A stretch of 41,420 bases of DNA from Paludibacteraceae bacterium (GTDB lineage: Bacteria > Bacteroidota > Bacteroidia > Bacteroidales > Paludibacteraceae), in contig JAFSTG010000033.1 in assembly GCA_017450605.1 (NCBI GenBank), positions 1-41,420 on the forward strand, read 5' to 3'. Below are positions 16,271 through 27,400 of this stretch, one piece after another (the stretch's first letter is position 1; each line of letters opens with the position of its first letter). The notes under the pieces were generated by a model that was not told the origin of the DNA, did no database searches, and was given only the letters and a program-made list of their open reading frames with translations. The position numbers and the translations under genes were made by a program.

Positions 16271-16963
16271 ATGAAGAAATTTTATCTCATTCTTGCTTTG
16301 GTTATTGTAAGTGCAAGTGCTAAAGCTTCAGATTATGAAAACGAAGTAAGCATTTCCGGTGGTCCGTTTACTCCGGTAACTCTTGCCACTCAGTATTTTT
16401 CAAGCAGAATAATAGGTGCCACACCATTGGCTGACCTTGTTTCACTCGAAAATCCGAAATTCTATGGTTCATACCAAATCAACTACAACCACCAAATGAA
16501 CGACTGGTTCCAACTTGGCGCCAAAGTAGGATGGACTTTTACCGGTTTCGACCTCTACTCAACCGACAAAGACCCGCAGGTAGTTATTGCCCTCGGTAAA
16601 CGAAAAGAGCTTCTCGGACAAAGTGCCACACATATCATCACCGCAATGATAAGTGCACAATTCACCTACTTCAACACCGACATGGTGGAACTTTACTCCG
16701 GTATTGACTTAGGTGCAGGTGTTGCCGTATGGAACAGGAAAAACATGTACAGCAAACCTATTCTCAACCCACTTAATAATCCCGACCTTAACCGCCTGAA
16801 AGAGATGCAGGAAAAATACAAAGACGGCACCGATTTACGCTGGATACCGGCTGCCAACATCACCCTCTTCGGCGTCACATTCGGAAGCCGCGTTTATGGT
16901 CTTGCCGAGATAAATGTAGGTCTCGATGCCCTTGTTAAAGTAGGTATCGGCTTTAGAAGATAA
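16271..16963 (+). CDS. Small outer-membrane beta-barrel protein, unknown
   Basis: A 230-residue exported protein with a clear Sec signal peptide (FYLILALVIVSASAKA). The rest alternates polar and aromatic residues in barrel-like strands (YGSYQINYNHQMNDWFQLGAK) and ends in VKVGIGFRR. No catalytic motif was seen and no family is recognised with confidence; it resembles generic OmpA-like or porin-like small barrels of Bacteroidota. It lies 140 bases after nadK and 10 bases before fmt, so it may be cotranscribed with fmt. Confidence 0.72.
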   Translation: MKKFYLILALVIVSASAKASDYENEVSISGGPFTPVTLATQYFSSRIIGATPLADLVSLENPKFYGSYQINYNHQMNDWFQLGAKVGWTFTGFDLYSTDKDPQVVIALGKRKELLGQSATHIITAMISAQFTYFNTDMVELYSGIDLGAGVAVWNRKNMYSKPILNPLNNPDLNRLKEMQEKYKDGTDLRWIPAANITLFGVTFGSRVYGLAEINVGLDALVKVGIGFRR

Positions 16964-16973
16964 TAAGCAAAAA

Positions 16974-17921
16974 ATGAAACCGCAAGATTTAAGAATTGTC
17001 TTTATGGGTACTCCCGAGTTTGCGCAGTACTCACTCAAAGCATTGGTTGACAACGGCTACAATATCGTAGCTGTTGTTACCATGCCGGATAAACCTCAGG
17101 GAAGAGGGCACAAGGTGCAGTTCTCACCCGTAAAAACGTATGCCCTGACGCAAGACATTCCGGTGCTGCAACCCGAGAAACTTAAAGACCCTGACTTTGT
17201 AGAACAACTTCGCTCATATAATGCCGATTTGCAGATTGTTGTAGCATTCCGCATGTTACCCGAAGTAGTTTGGGCAATGCCGCCTATGGGGACATTCAAT
17301 CTGCATGCTTCGCTTCTTCCGCAATACAGAGGAGCGGCACCTATCAATTGGGCTGTTATCAATGGCGAAAAACAAACGGGAGCCACCACCTTCTTTCTCA
17401 AACAAGAGATTGACACAGGTGATATGATACTGCAACGTAGCATCAATATTGCAGACGATGAGAACGCCGGTTCCGTGCACGACCGACTTATGGTGATGGG
17501 AGCACAAATGGTGTTGGACACTACCAACCTCATAGCCTTAGGTCAGGCAAGACGTCAACCACAACCCGCACTCGCCGCAGAAGAATTAAAGCCGGCTCCG
17601 AAAATATTCCGCGAGACATGCCAAATCGACTTTAATAAGCCGGCACAACAAGTACACAATTTTGTAAGAGGATTATCACCCTACCCTGCTGCATGGTGCG
17701 AAGCTACGATAACTAACGACGACAAACAAACTGTTAAGATATACAAAACATCTCTTAGCGGAATAACAGCCAATGCAGAACCTGGCACACTGCTAACCGA
17801 CAAAAAAAACTACATCCGCATAGCATGTGCTGACCAATGGATTGACATTGTTGAACTGCAACTGCCCAACAAAAAACACATGACAGCAAAAGAATTACTC
17901 AACGGGATAGTTAATAGTTAA
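16974..17921 (+). CDS. fmt: Methionyl-tRNA formyltransferase
   Basis: Formylates the initiator methionyl-tRNA using 10-formyltetrahydrofolate. A 315-residue protein with RIVFMGTPEFA at the start, the catalytic region FNLHASLLPQYRGAAPINW and GATTFFLKQEIDTGDMILQ, and a C-terminal OB-like domain (about 205-315) that binds the tRNA. Length and motif order are standard. ATG start ten bases after the barrel gene. A low-complexity run of ATAGTTA repeats follows its stop (about 17908-17926). Confidence 0.97.
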   Translation: MKPQDLRIVFMGTPEFAQYSLKALVDNGYNIVAVVTMPDKPQGRGHKVQFSPVKTYALTQDIPVLQPEKLKDPDFVEQLRSYNADLQIVVAFRMLPEVVWAMPPMGTFNLHASLLPQYRGAAPINWAVINGEKQTGATTFFLKQEIDTGDMILQRSINIADDENAGSVHDRLMVMGAQMVLDTTNLIALGQARRQPQPALAAEELKPAPKIFRETCQIDFNKPAQQVHNFVRGLSPYPAAWCEATITNDDKQTVKIYKTSLSGITANAEPGTLLTDKKNYIRIACADQWIDIVELQLPNKKHMTAKELLNGIVNS

Positions 17922-17953
17922 TAGTTACAGGTTGAATAGTTGAATATATAAAA

Positions 17954-18493
17954 ATGGTTGATTATCTTGCCATAATAGACAAATATTACTTTGAGTCTCC
18001 TGAATTAAAAAATATTCTTATTGTTCATTCTCGTCAGGTAAGCGACAGGGCGCTTTTGCTCGCTTCGCGTCATCCGGAACTGAATATCGACCTGCAATTT
18101 GTAGAAGAAGCGTCAATGCTGCACGACATTGGCATCATTTATTGCAATGCCCCGAAGATTTATTGTTTTGGTACACACCAATATATAGAGCATGGCGTAC
18201 TCGGTGGTGAGTTGCTACGCCGGGAAGGACTGCCGCGGCATGCCGAAGTAGCAGAAAGGCATACAGGTTCCGGCATCACCATCGAACAAATAATCAGAGA
18301 GGAGTTGCCCTTACCTGAAAAAGACTACTGCCCACAAACAGTCGAAGAGAAACTAATATGCTATGCCGACAAATTCTTCTCAAAATCGCATATAGGAGAA
18401 GAAGTGGCATACGATAAAATCAGATATAATATTTGGAAATACGGTCACGACGCAGTGCTACGTTTCGACCAAATGCGAGAGATGTTCGAATAA
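17954..18493 (+). CDS. HD-domain phosphohydrolase-like protein
   Basis: A 179-residue cytoplasmic protein with the HD-superfamily metal motif: His in IVHSRQVSDRAL, the pair MLHDIGI, and later His residues in IEHGVLGGELL and ERHTGSG, with CYADKFFSK as the last metal Asp. These are the expected HD ligands in order, so a metal-dependent phosphohydrolase is likely. Substrate unknown. It follows fmt by 32 bases and is probably in the same transcript; it converges on a DUF3078 gene with an 11-base gap. Confidence 0.85.
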   Translation: MVDYLAIIDKYYFESPELKNILIVHSRQVSDRALLLASRHPELNIDLQFVEEASMLHDIGIIYCNAPKIYCFGTHQYIEHGVLGGELLRREGLPRHAEVAERHTGSGITIEQIIREELPLPEKDYCPQTVEEKLICYADKFFSKSHIGEEVAYDKIRYNIWKYGHDAVLRFDQMREMFE

Positions 18494-18504
18494 CTTGGCA
18501 ACTA

Positions 18505-19878
18505 CTATCTGAACTTATGAGCAAAGCCGAGCGATATCATCTCTTTAAACTGCACTTTAGCGCGTTCGTCGGCAGGTAGTATCACAGTGTTATCATATCG
18601 AGGGTGCAATGTGATACGCGCCGAGAGATAGCGAGTAATCATAAAATCGCCAACTATTTCCAAATCAATCTCCACTCTCTTATAATTGGTATATAAATAA
18701 AACTTCGAGTCGAGAGTTATTTCTCTTACGGGTACCCAGTGCCACTCTACGCGCAACGAACTACCGGCTTCGTTGATAATACGTTGCCCTTTAGGAATAC
18801 CATATAGCGCGGGGTCGGCATAGAGGGTATCGTTGGCATACACCATCTTATAGGTAAGTGGCGAGAACACTATCGACAACCCTTTCACAGGCTTGTAATC
18901 TGCACCAAGAGCAAGATTAAACCGTATAGGAGTCAGCGGTCCGGTTTTAAGCACACGGGTATTGTCTTTCCATGTGTTGAAAAGCTGAGCCTGAAATTCA
19001 GCAGAAACCGACAAATATACCTTATTGAACATCTTATAGCCGAACTTGCTATACAGACGGAACATATCGTCGTTCATATTTATTTTCCTAAGCGAGTCGC
19101 CGCTCACAGTGTTCACACCTGCACGCCATTCGCCGGTATTCTCCCATCTTATTTTATCTTTGTCGTCGTAAGAAAACGAACCTTGCGCTATAGCGAGCAG
19201 CGCAAAACTGCTATTGCCGCCTGCATACCAGTTTTTCGACACATAGTTCTGCGTTATCTGCAGCATTATTGTTGCATTCTTATGCCACGGAGTACGCATG
19301 TCGCGCAGTTTACGCTGCAACTCTTGCCGGTCTTCCTCGGGGTCGGCGATAAGAGATTTGCCTATTTTAAGTCCATGACTAAGGTCGGCATGAAAAATAA
19401 ATATATCGTCTTTTGCTTTTACATACGTAGAGTCATATACACCACAATACAAGTCGGCAGCATGAGCAGTTATATATCGCCTCACACCGGCAAACAAAGT
19501 GGGCATGTCGGCTTTAAAAAGTGTGTCTGCCGATGCCATTTGCTCGAAAGAAGCAGTTATAGGAACATACAACAAAGGCAGAGTAAGAGCATAACAAGGA
19601 TAGGCACGGGCAAAAGAATCGATGCGCAACGAGTCGGCATAACCCACATGAAAGGGATTAAGCATCGTGGTGTCGGTTCGCAGGCGCTCCTCGTGACGAA
19701 TAGAATCGAGCCGTGCCTGCTCGCGTTTCTGACGGGCAAGCACACTGAAAAGAAGATCATCGTCGGACGCCTTAAGAGTCAATTGCTCAGAATCGATAGT
19801 ATCTAACTGAACCTGACCGAAAGTTATCCTACAACATCCTACGAGTAACAATGCAATAAATAAAAGGCGATTACGCAT
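18505..19878 (-). CDS. DUF3078 protein with long N-terminal region
   Basis: A 457-residue exported protein with a signal peptide (LLFIALLLVGCCRITFGQ). Residues 20-200 are a charged, Asp/Arg-rich region not seen in the shorter paralogue at 10525. From about 215 onward, NYVSKNWYAGGNSSFALL carries the DUF3078 W..GG signature, followed by aromatic beta-strands ending in GFAHKFR. Likely an outer-membrane barrel; function unknown. Its start overlaps the lgt stop by eight bases (shared CATGCGTAA), pointing to translational coupling. Last gene of the secA-lgt-DUF3078 minus-strand group. Confidence 0.8.
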   Translation of the reverse strand: MRNRLLFIALLLVGCCRITFGQVQLDTIDSEQLTLKASDDDLLFSVLARQKREQARLDSIRHEERLRTDTTMLNPFHVGYADSLRIDSFARAYPCYALTLPLLYVPITASFEQMASADTLFKADMPTLFAGVRRYITAHAADLYCGVYDSTYVKAKDDIFIFHADLSHGLKIGKSLIADPEEDRQELQRKLRDMRTPWHKNATIMLQITQNYVSKNWYAGGNSSFALLAIAQGSFSYDDKDKIRWENTGEWRAGVNTVSGDSLRKINMNDDMFRLYSKFGYKMFNKVYLSVSAEFQAQLFNTWKDNTRVLKTGPLTPIRFNLALGADYKPVKGLSIVFSPLTYKMVYANDTLYADPALYGIPKGQRIINEAGSSLRVEWHWVPVREITLDSKFYLYTNYKRVEIDLEIVGDFMITRYLSARITLHPRYDNTVILPADERAKVQFKEMISLGFAHKFR

Positions 19879-20800
19879 GCTTACCGTTCGATAAGTGTTG
19901 TCGGGTTGAAGTATTTTGAGAAGAAATTTGAGGTTTTCTGACCGACATTACTATGAGATATACACCCCATATTATAAATGGCAGAGAGAGCCATTGTCCC
20001 ATGTTAAGTGTCATACTGCTTTCAAATGCCTCCTGATCGAGTTTGATAAACTCAAGGAAAAATCGGGTTACGAATATTATCTCAAGGAATACACCGAATA
20101 TCAGTCCATTGCGCTTATATGCCTTGGCTTTCCAATATAGCAGCCAAGTTACTGCAAATGCCACCATACAATAAAGCATTTCGTAGATCTGAGTAGGATG
20201 ACATGGCAACGGATTTCCTTCTGCATCAAGTGGCACAGCGGGGTCGCGCATAAAAACAAAGCCCCATGGCATAGTGGTAGGATTTCCATATATCTCAGAA
20301 TTCAGCAGATTGCCCAACCTGATACAAGTAGCCGTTATACACACACCGATTACAAGTCGGTCGAAAATCCACACTAATCCTGTATGGAAATGGCGCTTGC
20401 TCAGTAGCCATGCTGCGAAAATAAGTCCGAAGGCTCCGCCATGCGACGACAAGCCTCCTTGCCATATCTTAAGCAACTCAAATGGATGTTCTATATATGG
20501 ATTGCGGTATTTAATAGTCCACGAGAATATCTGTATCGGCTCCAATCCTAATGCCGACGCTTCGTGCCATTCGTAAAACCAACAATGTCCTAAGCGTGCT
20601 CCAATTATAACACCAAGCACCATATAAACAAACAATTTGTCTGTCCAGTCGGGTGGACATTGTTCGTTTTTATAAAGTTTCACCTCAATAAGATAGCATA
20701 TATATATACCTACAGCCCAAAGTATGCCATACCATCTTACTGACAGCGAACCAATTGAGAACGCCACAGGATCTACATTCCAAATTACCGAAGCAAGCAT
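19871..20800 (-). CDS. lgt: Prolipoprotein diacylglyceryl transferase
   Basis: Inner-membrane enzyme that transfers diacylglycerol from phosphatidylglycerol to the lipobox cysteine of preprolipoproteins, the first step in maturing the many lipoproteins in this window. A 309-residue polytopic protein with the family motifs SVRWYGILWAVG, GGLSSHGGAFG (catalytic-region HGG) and CIRLGNLLNSEIYG, then HPTQIYEMLYC. Length is slightly above the average. It lies 79 bases downstream of secA beyond a hairpin, and overlaps the next gene by eight bases. Confidence 0.96.
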   Translation of the reverse strand: MLASVIWNVDPVAFSIGSLSVRWYGILWAVGIYICYLIEVKLYKNEQCPPDWTDKLFVYMVLGVIIGARLGHCWFYEWHEASALGLEPIQIFSWTIKYRNPYIEHPFELLKIWQGGLSSHGGAFGLIFAAWLLSKRHFHTGLVWIFDRLVIGVCITATCIRLGNLLNSEIYGNPTTMPWGFVFMRDPAVPLDAEGNPLPCHPTQIYEMLYCMVAFAVTWLLYWKAKAYKRNGLIFGVFLEIIFVTRFFLEFIKLDQEAFESSMTLNMGQWLSLPFIIWGVYLIVMSVRKPQISSQNTSTRQHLSNGKHA

Positions 20801-20838
20801 TTAACTATTATAATTAAAAAAGCATTTAATAACGACAT

Positions 20839-20877
20839 TTTTAACGCACCGTTAAAACATTAGAACATTAAATGTTC
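20839..20877 (-). terminator. Hairpin and palindrome after secA
   Basis: On the minus strand, right after the secA stop, the palindrome GAACATT-t-AATGTTC (20877-20863) is followed by TTTTAACG-gtg-CGTTAAAA (20857-20839), then ATGTCG and a T-rich segment. It may end most secA transcripts before lgt, or act as a partial terminator, as lgt has no clear promoter of its own. Confidence 0.5.
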
Positions 20878-20879
20878 CC

Positions 20880-23800
20880 TCAAAGTCCCTTTCCGTGGCA
20901 GTTTTTGTATTTTTTACCCGAGCCGCAAGGACATGGGTCGTTGCGGCCCACCTTAGGTTCAGTGCGGCGTATAGGTTCGGTGCGCTGTTGTTCGCGTGTA
21001 TCGCGACCTGCTGCGGCTTGCTGAGCAGCCGATGAGCGCTCCATATCGTCTTTACGTGTGCGATAACGACTCATGTCAGTGCGCTGCTGTGCTCCTGCAC
21101 GATTAACCTCCTGCCCTACTTGCATATTAAGTTGTCCGCGCAGAAGAATAGCAATAGCACGACGGTTGAAAGTGATGAGCATATCGCGGAACAAATCAAA
21201 CGAGTCTAACTTATACATCAAGAGCGGATCTTTCTGCTCGTAAGTGGCATTCTGAACCGATTGCTTTAGGTCGTCGAGACGACGAAGATGCTCCTTCCAT
21301 TCGTCGTCGATGACATAAAGAAGAGTGCGTTTTTCGAACTCTTTAACCACTTCCTTGCTCTCGTTCTCGTAAGCACGCTTGAGGTTGACTGCTACGTTAT
21401 ACACACGTTTACCATCGGTTATAGAAACAAGGATATTCTCGTACATCTGCCCTTTGTTCTCATAAACGTTCTTTATCACAGGATAAGTTATTTGTGCCAA
21501 CTTATCCATCTTACGTTTGAATGTTTCGAGTGCAGCCTCCGATAACTTATCCACCAGCACCTGATGCTTCGCCTCGCGGAATTCTTCTTCTGAAAACGGC
21601 GGTTCCATAGCAAAAATCTGCAGAACGTCGGCACTGAATCCATCGAAGTCGAGCGACTGGCGCCAATCGGCAACTAAAGCCTCTGCCGTGTCGTATATCA
21701 TATTGGTGATATCCACTCCCAAGCGTTCACCCATAAGGGCGTGATGACGTTTAGCGTAAATTACATTACGTTGTTTATTCATCACATCGTCGTACTCGAG
21801 CAAGCGTTTACGAATGCCGAAGTTGTTCTCTTCAACCTTCTTCTGAGCACGCTCAATGGAATTGCTGATTAACTTGTGCTCTATCATCTCGCCTTCTTCA
21901 AAGCCCATACGGTCCATCAAACCTGCTATACGCTCAGAGCCGAACATACGCATCAGGTCATCTTCGAGCGACACATAGAACACCGACGAACCAGGGTCGC
22001 CTTGACGACCGGAACGTCCACGCAACTGACGGTCAACACGACGACTCTCATGGCGTTCTGTACCGACAATAGCCAAACCGCCTGCCTCACGAACTTCCGG
22101 TGTGAGCTTGATATCCGTACCACGACCTGCCATGTTAGTTGCTATGGTAACTACCCCACGGCGACCTGCCTGAGCCACAATCTCAGCCTCACGCTGGTGC
22201 AACTTGGCATTCAGCACATTATGAGGTATCTTGCGCATATTAAGCATACGCGATAGCAATTCGCTTATCTCCACCGATGTAGTACCTACAAGCACCGGAC
22301 GACCTGCATTTACTAAACTTACTATCTCCTCTATTACGGCGTTGTATTTCTCGCGCTTGGTGCGATAGATACGGTCGTTCATATCGATACGTGCAATAGG
22401 TTTGTTGGTAGGAATAACTACTACATCAAGCTTATAAATATTCCAGAACTCACCCGCCTCTGTCTCAGCCGTACCGGTCATACCGGCAAGTTTGTTATAC
22501 ATACGGAAGTAGTTCTGCAGCGTAATAGTAGCAAACGTTTGGGTTGCACCTTCTACCTTGACATTTTCTTTTGCCTCAACCGCCTGGTGCAAACCATCCG
22601 ACCAACGACGACCTTCCATCACACGACCGGTCTGCTCGTCAACTATCTTAACCTGATTATCGTCGATGATATAATCAACATCACGCTCGAAAAGTGTGTA
22701 TGCCTTAAGTAACTGATTAACGGTATGAACACGCTCCGACTTAATAGCATAATTCTCAAGAATTTCGTCTTTACGCTGCTGCTTTTCTGCTGCACTAAGC
22801 TCGCTCTTCTCCAAATCAGCCACTTCGCTTCCTACATCCGGCAAAACGAAAAACTGCGGGTCGTCAGTCTGACCGGTAAGGGCATCAATACCCTTGTCGG
22901 TGAGGTCTATCTGCTTAAATTTCTCGTCGATAACAAAATACAACTCGTCGGTGGCGATATGCATGTTTTTGTTATTCTCTTGCATGTAAAATTCCTCTGT
23001 TTTCTGCAAGCGAACTTTATTACCTGGTTCCGACAAGAACTTAATTAAAGCCTTGCTCTTTGGCATGCCTTTATATGCTCGGAACAAAGCAAGTTCGCCT
23101 TCTTCTGCAATCTTCTTATCCTCAGAAGGCATTTTCTGTTTTGCTTCGGTCAGATATTTGGTTGTCAGAGCGGTCTGCGTACGCACAAGCAGTTCTACAC
23201 GATGTTTATACTCGTCGTAGAATTGGTCTTCTCCACGCGGCACCGGACCGGATATGATAAGTGGCGTACGGGCATCATCAATAAGAACTGAGTCAACCTC
23301 ATCGACGATAGCGTAGTTGTGCGAACGCTGAACGAGGTCGAGCGGCGAAGTGGCCATGTTATCGCGCAAATAGTCGAAACCGAACTCGTTGTTTGTACCA
23401 AAGGTGATATCCGCTGCGTAGGCACGCCTACGCTCATCGGAATTAGGCTGATACTTATCAATACAGTCAACCGACAAACCATGGAACATATAAAGCGGAC
23501 CCATCCACTCAGAGTCTCGTTTTGCCAAATAGTCGTTAACTGTAACTACATGAACTCCTTCGTGAGTCATAGCATTAAGGAACACAGGCAATGTAGCCAC
23601 AAGGGTCTTTCCTTCACCTGTTGCCATCTCGGCTATCTTACCTTGATGAAGTACCACGCCACCGATAAGCTGCACATCGTAGTGCACCATATCCCATGTA
23701 ATCTCGTTACCGCCTGCCATCCAGTGGTTGTGATAGATAGCCTTGTCACCATTTATCTCTATAAAGTCGTGCTGACGGGCTGCAAGGTCGCGGTCGAACT

Positions 23801-24197
23801 GAGTGGCTGTTACTTCTATCGACTCGTTACCTGCAAAACGACGTGCTGTTGATTTGACAATAGCAAATACCTCCGGAAGAATCTCGTTGAGAACTTCCTC
23901 GTACTTACTTTTAATATCTTTCTCAAGTTTATCAACCTCATGATAAACATCCTCGCGCTTGTCGATATCTATCTGCTCAACAGTAGCCTTTAAATCTACT
24001 ATTTGCTGTTTCATCGGAGCCACGGCATCAGCTATCTGCTGCATAAGAGCAGCACTGCGTGCACGAAGTTCATCGTTGCTCAAACAATCGATAGAGTCAT
24101 ATAAAGCCTTAATCTTTTCAACGTATGGTTGCACAGCTTTCATATCGCGCTGCGACTTATTACCGAATATATTGGTAAGAAATTCAACAAAACCCAT
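20880..24197 (-). CDS. secA: Preprotein translocase ATPase SecA
   Basis: ATPase that drives unfolded preproteins through SecYEG. At 1105 residues it is long, as usual in Bacteroidota, where an insertion lengthens the first nucleotide-binding domain. Walker A is [10 protein letters not shown] (191-200), the DEAD-type box is [18 protein letters not shown], the second motor domain carries [12 protein letters not shown] and [16 protein letters not shown], and the C-terminus has the zinc-binding [18 protein letters not shown] tail. All motifs are intact. ATG start (MGFVEFL) about 70 bases after a predicted transcription start. Confidence 0.98.
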   Translation of the reverse strand: MGFVEFLTNIFGNKSQRDMKAVQPYVEKIKALYDSIDCLSNDELRARSAALMQQIADAVAPMKQQIVDLKATVEQIDIDKREDVYHEVDKLEKDIKSKYEEVLNEILPEVFAIVKSTARRFAGNESIEVTATQFDRDLAARQHDFIEINGDKAIYHNHWMAGGNEITWDMVHYDVQLIGGVVLHQGKIAEMATGEGKTLVATLPVFLNAMTHEGVHVVTVNDYLAKRDSEWMGPLYMFHGLSVDCIDKYQPNSDERRRAYAADITFGTNNEFGFDYLRDNMATSPLDLVQRSHNYAIVDEVDSVLIDDARTPLIISGPVPRGEDQFYDEYKHRVELLVRTQTALTTKYLTEAKQKMPSEDKKIAEEGELALFRAYKGMPKSKALIKFLSEPGNKVRLQKTEEFYMQENNKNMHIATDELYFVIDEKFKQIDLTDKGIDALTGQTDDPQFFVLPDVGSEVADLEKSELSAAEKQQRKDEILENYAIKSERVHTVNQLLKAYTLFERDVDYIIDDNQVKIVDEQTGRVMEGRRWSDGLHQAVEAKENVKVEGATQTFATITLQNYFRMYNKLAGMTGTAETEAGEFWNIYKLDVVVIPTNKPIARIDMNDRIYRTKREKYNAVIEEIVSLVNAGRPVLVGTTSVEISELLSRMLNMRKIPHNVLNAKLHQREAEIVAQAGRRGVVTIATNMAGRGTDIKLTPEVREAGGLAIVGTERHESRRVDRQLRGRSGRQGDPGSSVFYVSLEDDLMRMFGSERIAGLMDRMGFEEGEMIEHKLISNSIERAQKKVEENNFGIRKRLLEYDDVMNKQRNVIYAKRHHALMGERLGVDITNMIYDTAEALVADWRQSLDFDGFSADVLQIFAMEPPFSEEEFREAKHQVLVDKLSEAALETFKRKMDKLAQITYPVIKNVYENKGQMYENILVSITDGKRVYNVAVNLKRAYENESKEVVKEFEKRTLLYVIDDEWKEHLRRLDDLKQSVQNATYEQKDPLLMYKLDSFDLFRDMLITFNRRAIAILLRGQLNMQVGQEVNRAGAQQRTDMSRYRTRKDDMERSSAAQQAAAGRDTREQQRTEPIRRTEPKVGRNDPCPCGSGKKYKNCHGKGL

Positions 24198-24273
24198 TTA
24201 TGTAGTGAATGATTAATAGTGAATAGTTAACATCTCTTTTTGATGAGATTTTTAGATATTTTATTTAAGTCTG

Positions 24274-24281
24274 CAAAGTTA
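24274..24281 (-). promoter_or_regulatory. -7 promoter element (TAACTTTG) of secA
   Basis: On the minus strand TAACTTTG, continuing as CAG, is identical over 11 bases to the susC and nadK boxes. Transcription would start near 24267, leaving a leader of about 70 bases. A CAAA (TTTG on the minus strand) lies 23 bases upstream, slightly beyond the ideal spacing. Confidence 0.7.
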
Positions 24282-24355
24282 AAATAAATTTTCCTTTTAC
24301 ACAACAAAAAACGTACCATGCCAACAGAATGTGAATAAATGTCAGTATAAAAGTG

Positions 24356-24390
24356 GCAACGACGTTAGGTGATTAGCCTAACGTCGTTGC
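24356..24390 (-). terminator. 14-bp perfect hairpin after the amidase gene
   Basis: GCAACGACGTTAGG (24356-24369) pairs exactly with CCTAACGTCGTTGC (24377-24390) over a 7-nt loop. On the minus strand it is followed by CACTTTTATA, a short U-rich run. It lies 82 bases after the amidase stop and upstream of the secA promoter, so it separates the two units. Confidence 0.75.
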
Positions 24391-24471
24391 GCTAATGGAT
24401 AATTGCAGACAAGGTGTACAATTGGTGTCATATTGCTTTATGGAACAATGTCTTAATTCTTATTTTTTCCG

Positions 24472-27400
24472 CTACTTTTTTCCCTTCACCTTGGTGCCTA
24501 AAGTATTGTAGATACTGCCATCAGGCATCAGAATATATATGCCGTTATTGTATATTATCTTTCGCGCTGAATTGCTGCTATGGGCGTGATTGTTAACAAG
24601 GTCGCTTGTTATACCTTTTGCTCGTCGTAAAGCATCAAGATAAATTGTACCTTTATCTGAAAGTAAGGTGTTTTGTCGAATGATACGTAAACCCGTAAAT
24701 TGGAACTCAACAGCATGAGGTAAGTTAGAAAGACTTAACGCCTGCGTTTTCCAACCGCTGTAATCAAGATCGCACAACTCCAGTTCATGACGGTCGCCTT
24801 CTGTTTCGAATATAGCATACATTCGGTTGTACGACAAATCACCATAAACATCAATCAGTAAGGTATCAGAATCTACAAAAATATACGTAAGGTCGAGAGG
24901 TGAGAGAAAGAGTGACTCGTCGTCGTTTTCGCTGAAAAATACATAGCCCACAGCATCCGAAGCCTTTCCCTGAGTATATTTGCTTGCATCTGCCAATATT
25001 GTAGCATCTTTTACTCCTACTGACGATTCTGCGTTATAACGGAAGAAAATAGAGTCGATTGTATTAACCGATTCTGCCTCTATAGTCTTTGTCTGAGCCT
25101 TGGTTGTAAAACTAAAACTATATGGTTCAAGCAACGGCACATTGCACGTATCGCGTACAGTTGAAGCAATAGTTACAGTGTAGAGTGTCTGAGGTTGCAA
25201 ACGACTGTCTTCTGTAATATCGAAACGAAGCGAACCGTATGGACTTTTCACCGTATTACGTCGTAGAATTCGCGCATTGGGATTATATAGATAATCACTT
25301 CCATCGGTTATTGTAATTGCCTGCGGCTTTGAAGAAGATGCATCGAGTTTCATATCAAACAGAACCATAATAGTAGGTTCGAGGTCAACATTCTCTGCTC
25401 CATCCAAAGGGTAGGTTTGTTTTACACTTAGTTTAGCTCGATTTTTAGTTCTAAAACGGAACACAAAATCGTCTGCCATTGTGTTCGAATAGTTAAAATC
25501 GGGATGACAAGCAGACTTGTCAAGCCTGACTGTATATTCCGTTCCTTTTTCGAAGGCTACTGCTGGTGTAAAACGAAGAGTACGCTGCGAGTTTTCCAAA
25601 ACCAATGTCCCCTCTACCTCGGGTGTAATGGAAAATGCCTCTATTGTAGGTTCGGCAAGCATATCCCAGTTGAAATTAAGAACAATAGGAATAGCTACTT
25701 CCTGACTATCTTCCAATTCGACATGCGGGCTGTAGTTAAGCACATACGGACGAGTTTCACGTTTCATATCAACAAGCATATCTTGATAAGTTATCTCGTT
25801 GGCTTCAACCTCAACCTCTGTCTCTTTTGTATAATAGTGGTCGGCTTCAACTCGCACTGTATATTTCCCGGGCGCCAAATTCCAAAAGAAAAACACACCA
25901 TTATACAATGTATCTGTCTGATATCTACCTATTTCTTCTCCATCTTTAAGTAGAGTAACCATTGCTCTGTCAATAGGCAGAAGTTCGTCTCGACTATTTT
26001 TTATGGTTTTAATGACGGGGAATATCATTTTATTATACGAGTCTCTAACCTGACCTGCAATCACACCCTCTGTAAGCTTATAGTCAAGAAAATACGTACA
26101 GAAGGTCTTCATAAAATACCAACTTTCTTTCCACTTATAGTCCATATTCATCATCCTGTATGCTTCCGGTAGATAGTCATGCATACAACCCTCGGAAATA
26201 ACACCGGGCACCGACAAATTGCGCAACACTCCGTATCCGTTCGACCAACCCATAGCATCTCTTCCGAATGTCTTATCTCCGGTAATACGAGGCTTTGAAG
26301 TTGACCATGTTGTTATTTTATTTTCAAAAAGATTATTTCCTATAAGAGTAGAAATATCATGGCTCCGTTGTTGTGTCTGCTTGTTTTTCTCATCGGCATA
26401 AATGCGAGTATCGTCTAAATCTTTCCCTGCATATAATTCCAAAACGTAATTAGCCGGACCGCCGGCATTACTATGTATTGATAACATAAAATCAGCCTTA
26501 TAGGCATTAGCCTCAGCCACAATGGCTGATAATGCACGATCGTCGGCAGTAGTATTTGTTGTGCGCGACATCATGGTTTGCATTCCGAGTTCGTTGAGCC
26601 ACTTGCGGAGTTGTAAGCCTTTATCTAAGTTCGCATTCGATTCCCAGAAACCTTCGGGGTCGCCTTGCCGGAAAGGATAGATAACGATATTTCTATCGTC
26701 AGGGTCATGCCCTCCGTGTCCGGGATTGATATATATCTTCACCTGCGAGAAATCTGTGTACATTGCCTTTGGTGCTCTCGCCGGTTTAAGCATACGTTTT
26801 GATTCCGGTAGAGATTCTGATTCAACAAGTAGAGGCACAAACGGTTCGAAAGTGGCTTTTCGCAGGGTATCGAAACCTTCGGCAACTACTTTATCGATTT
26901 GCAAAAGATTTACGGCACCATTAAGTGTACTATATGCTATCAATCCTTTCTGGGCATTTACCGACGGATACATTCCCATCTCATAGGGATTGGTGAGCGT
27001 TTGCACAAGCGAACCGTCTAACGACTTAATAACAATCGAAGAAGCAGTGTAACGGTCACCATCGTCCTCGTCGCACATGCCGACTATATGATTGCTGCCA
27101 TACCACACCGGCGCATGTAAACGTCCGAGGTTAGACAATTCTTTCCCTTGCAAGTCGCAGACCGCAGTGCCATATTTAGTATTGAAAACAATTTTTTGTT
27201 TGTCGGGAGAAAGTGAAGCCCACACATAATTGACATCCCGACCATGGGGATATAATTCATGCCGTACACCATGGTTATAAAGAACAAGTTTCAGTTCGTC
27301 GTTAGTAACATATACTTCGCCCTCAATAGGAGCAATATTATGCCATACATTTTCATCAGACGAGTACTCTATGCTATTGCCGTCGGCGCTTAAAATAGGA

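Noticed and set aside
17905..17945. Repeated ATAGTTA-like words after fmt
   Set aside because: Short, low-complexity AT-rich intergenic sequence; a similar wording occurs upstream of secA but no pairing or longer copy was found.
23319..23852. 177-codon frame on the plus strand
   Set aside because: Antisense to the first motor domain of secA, which is intact.
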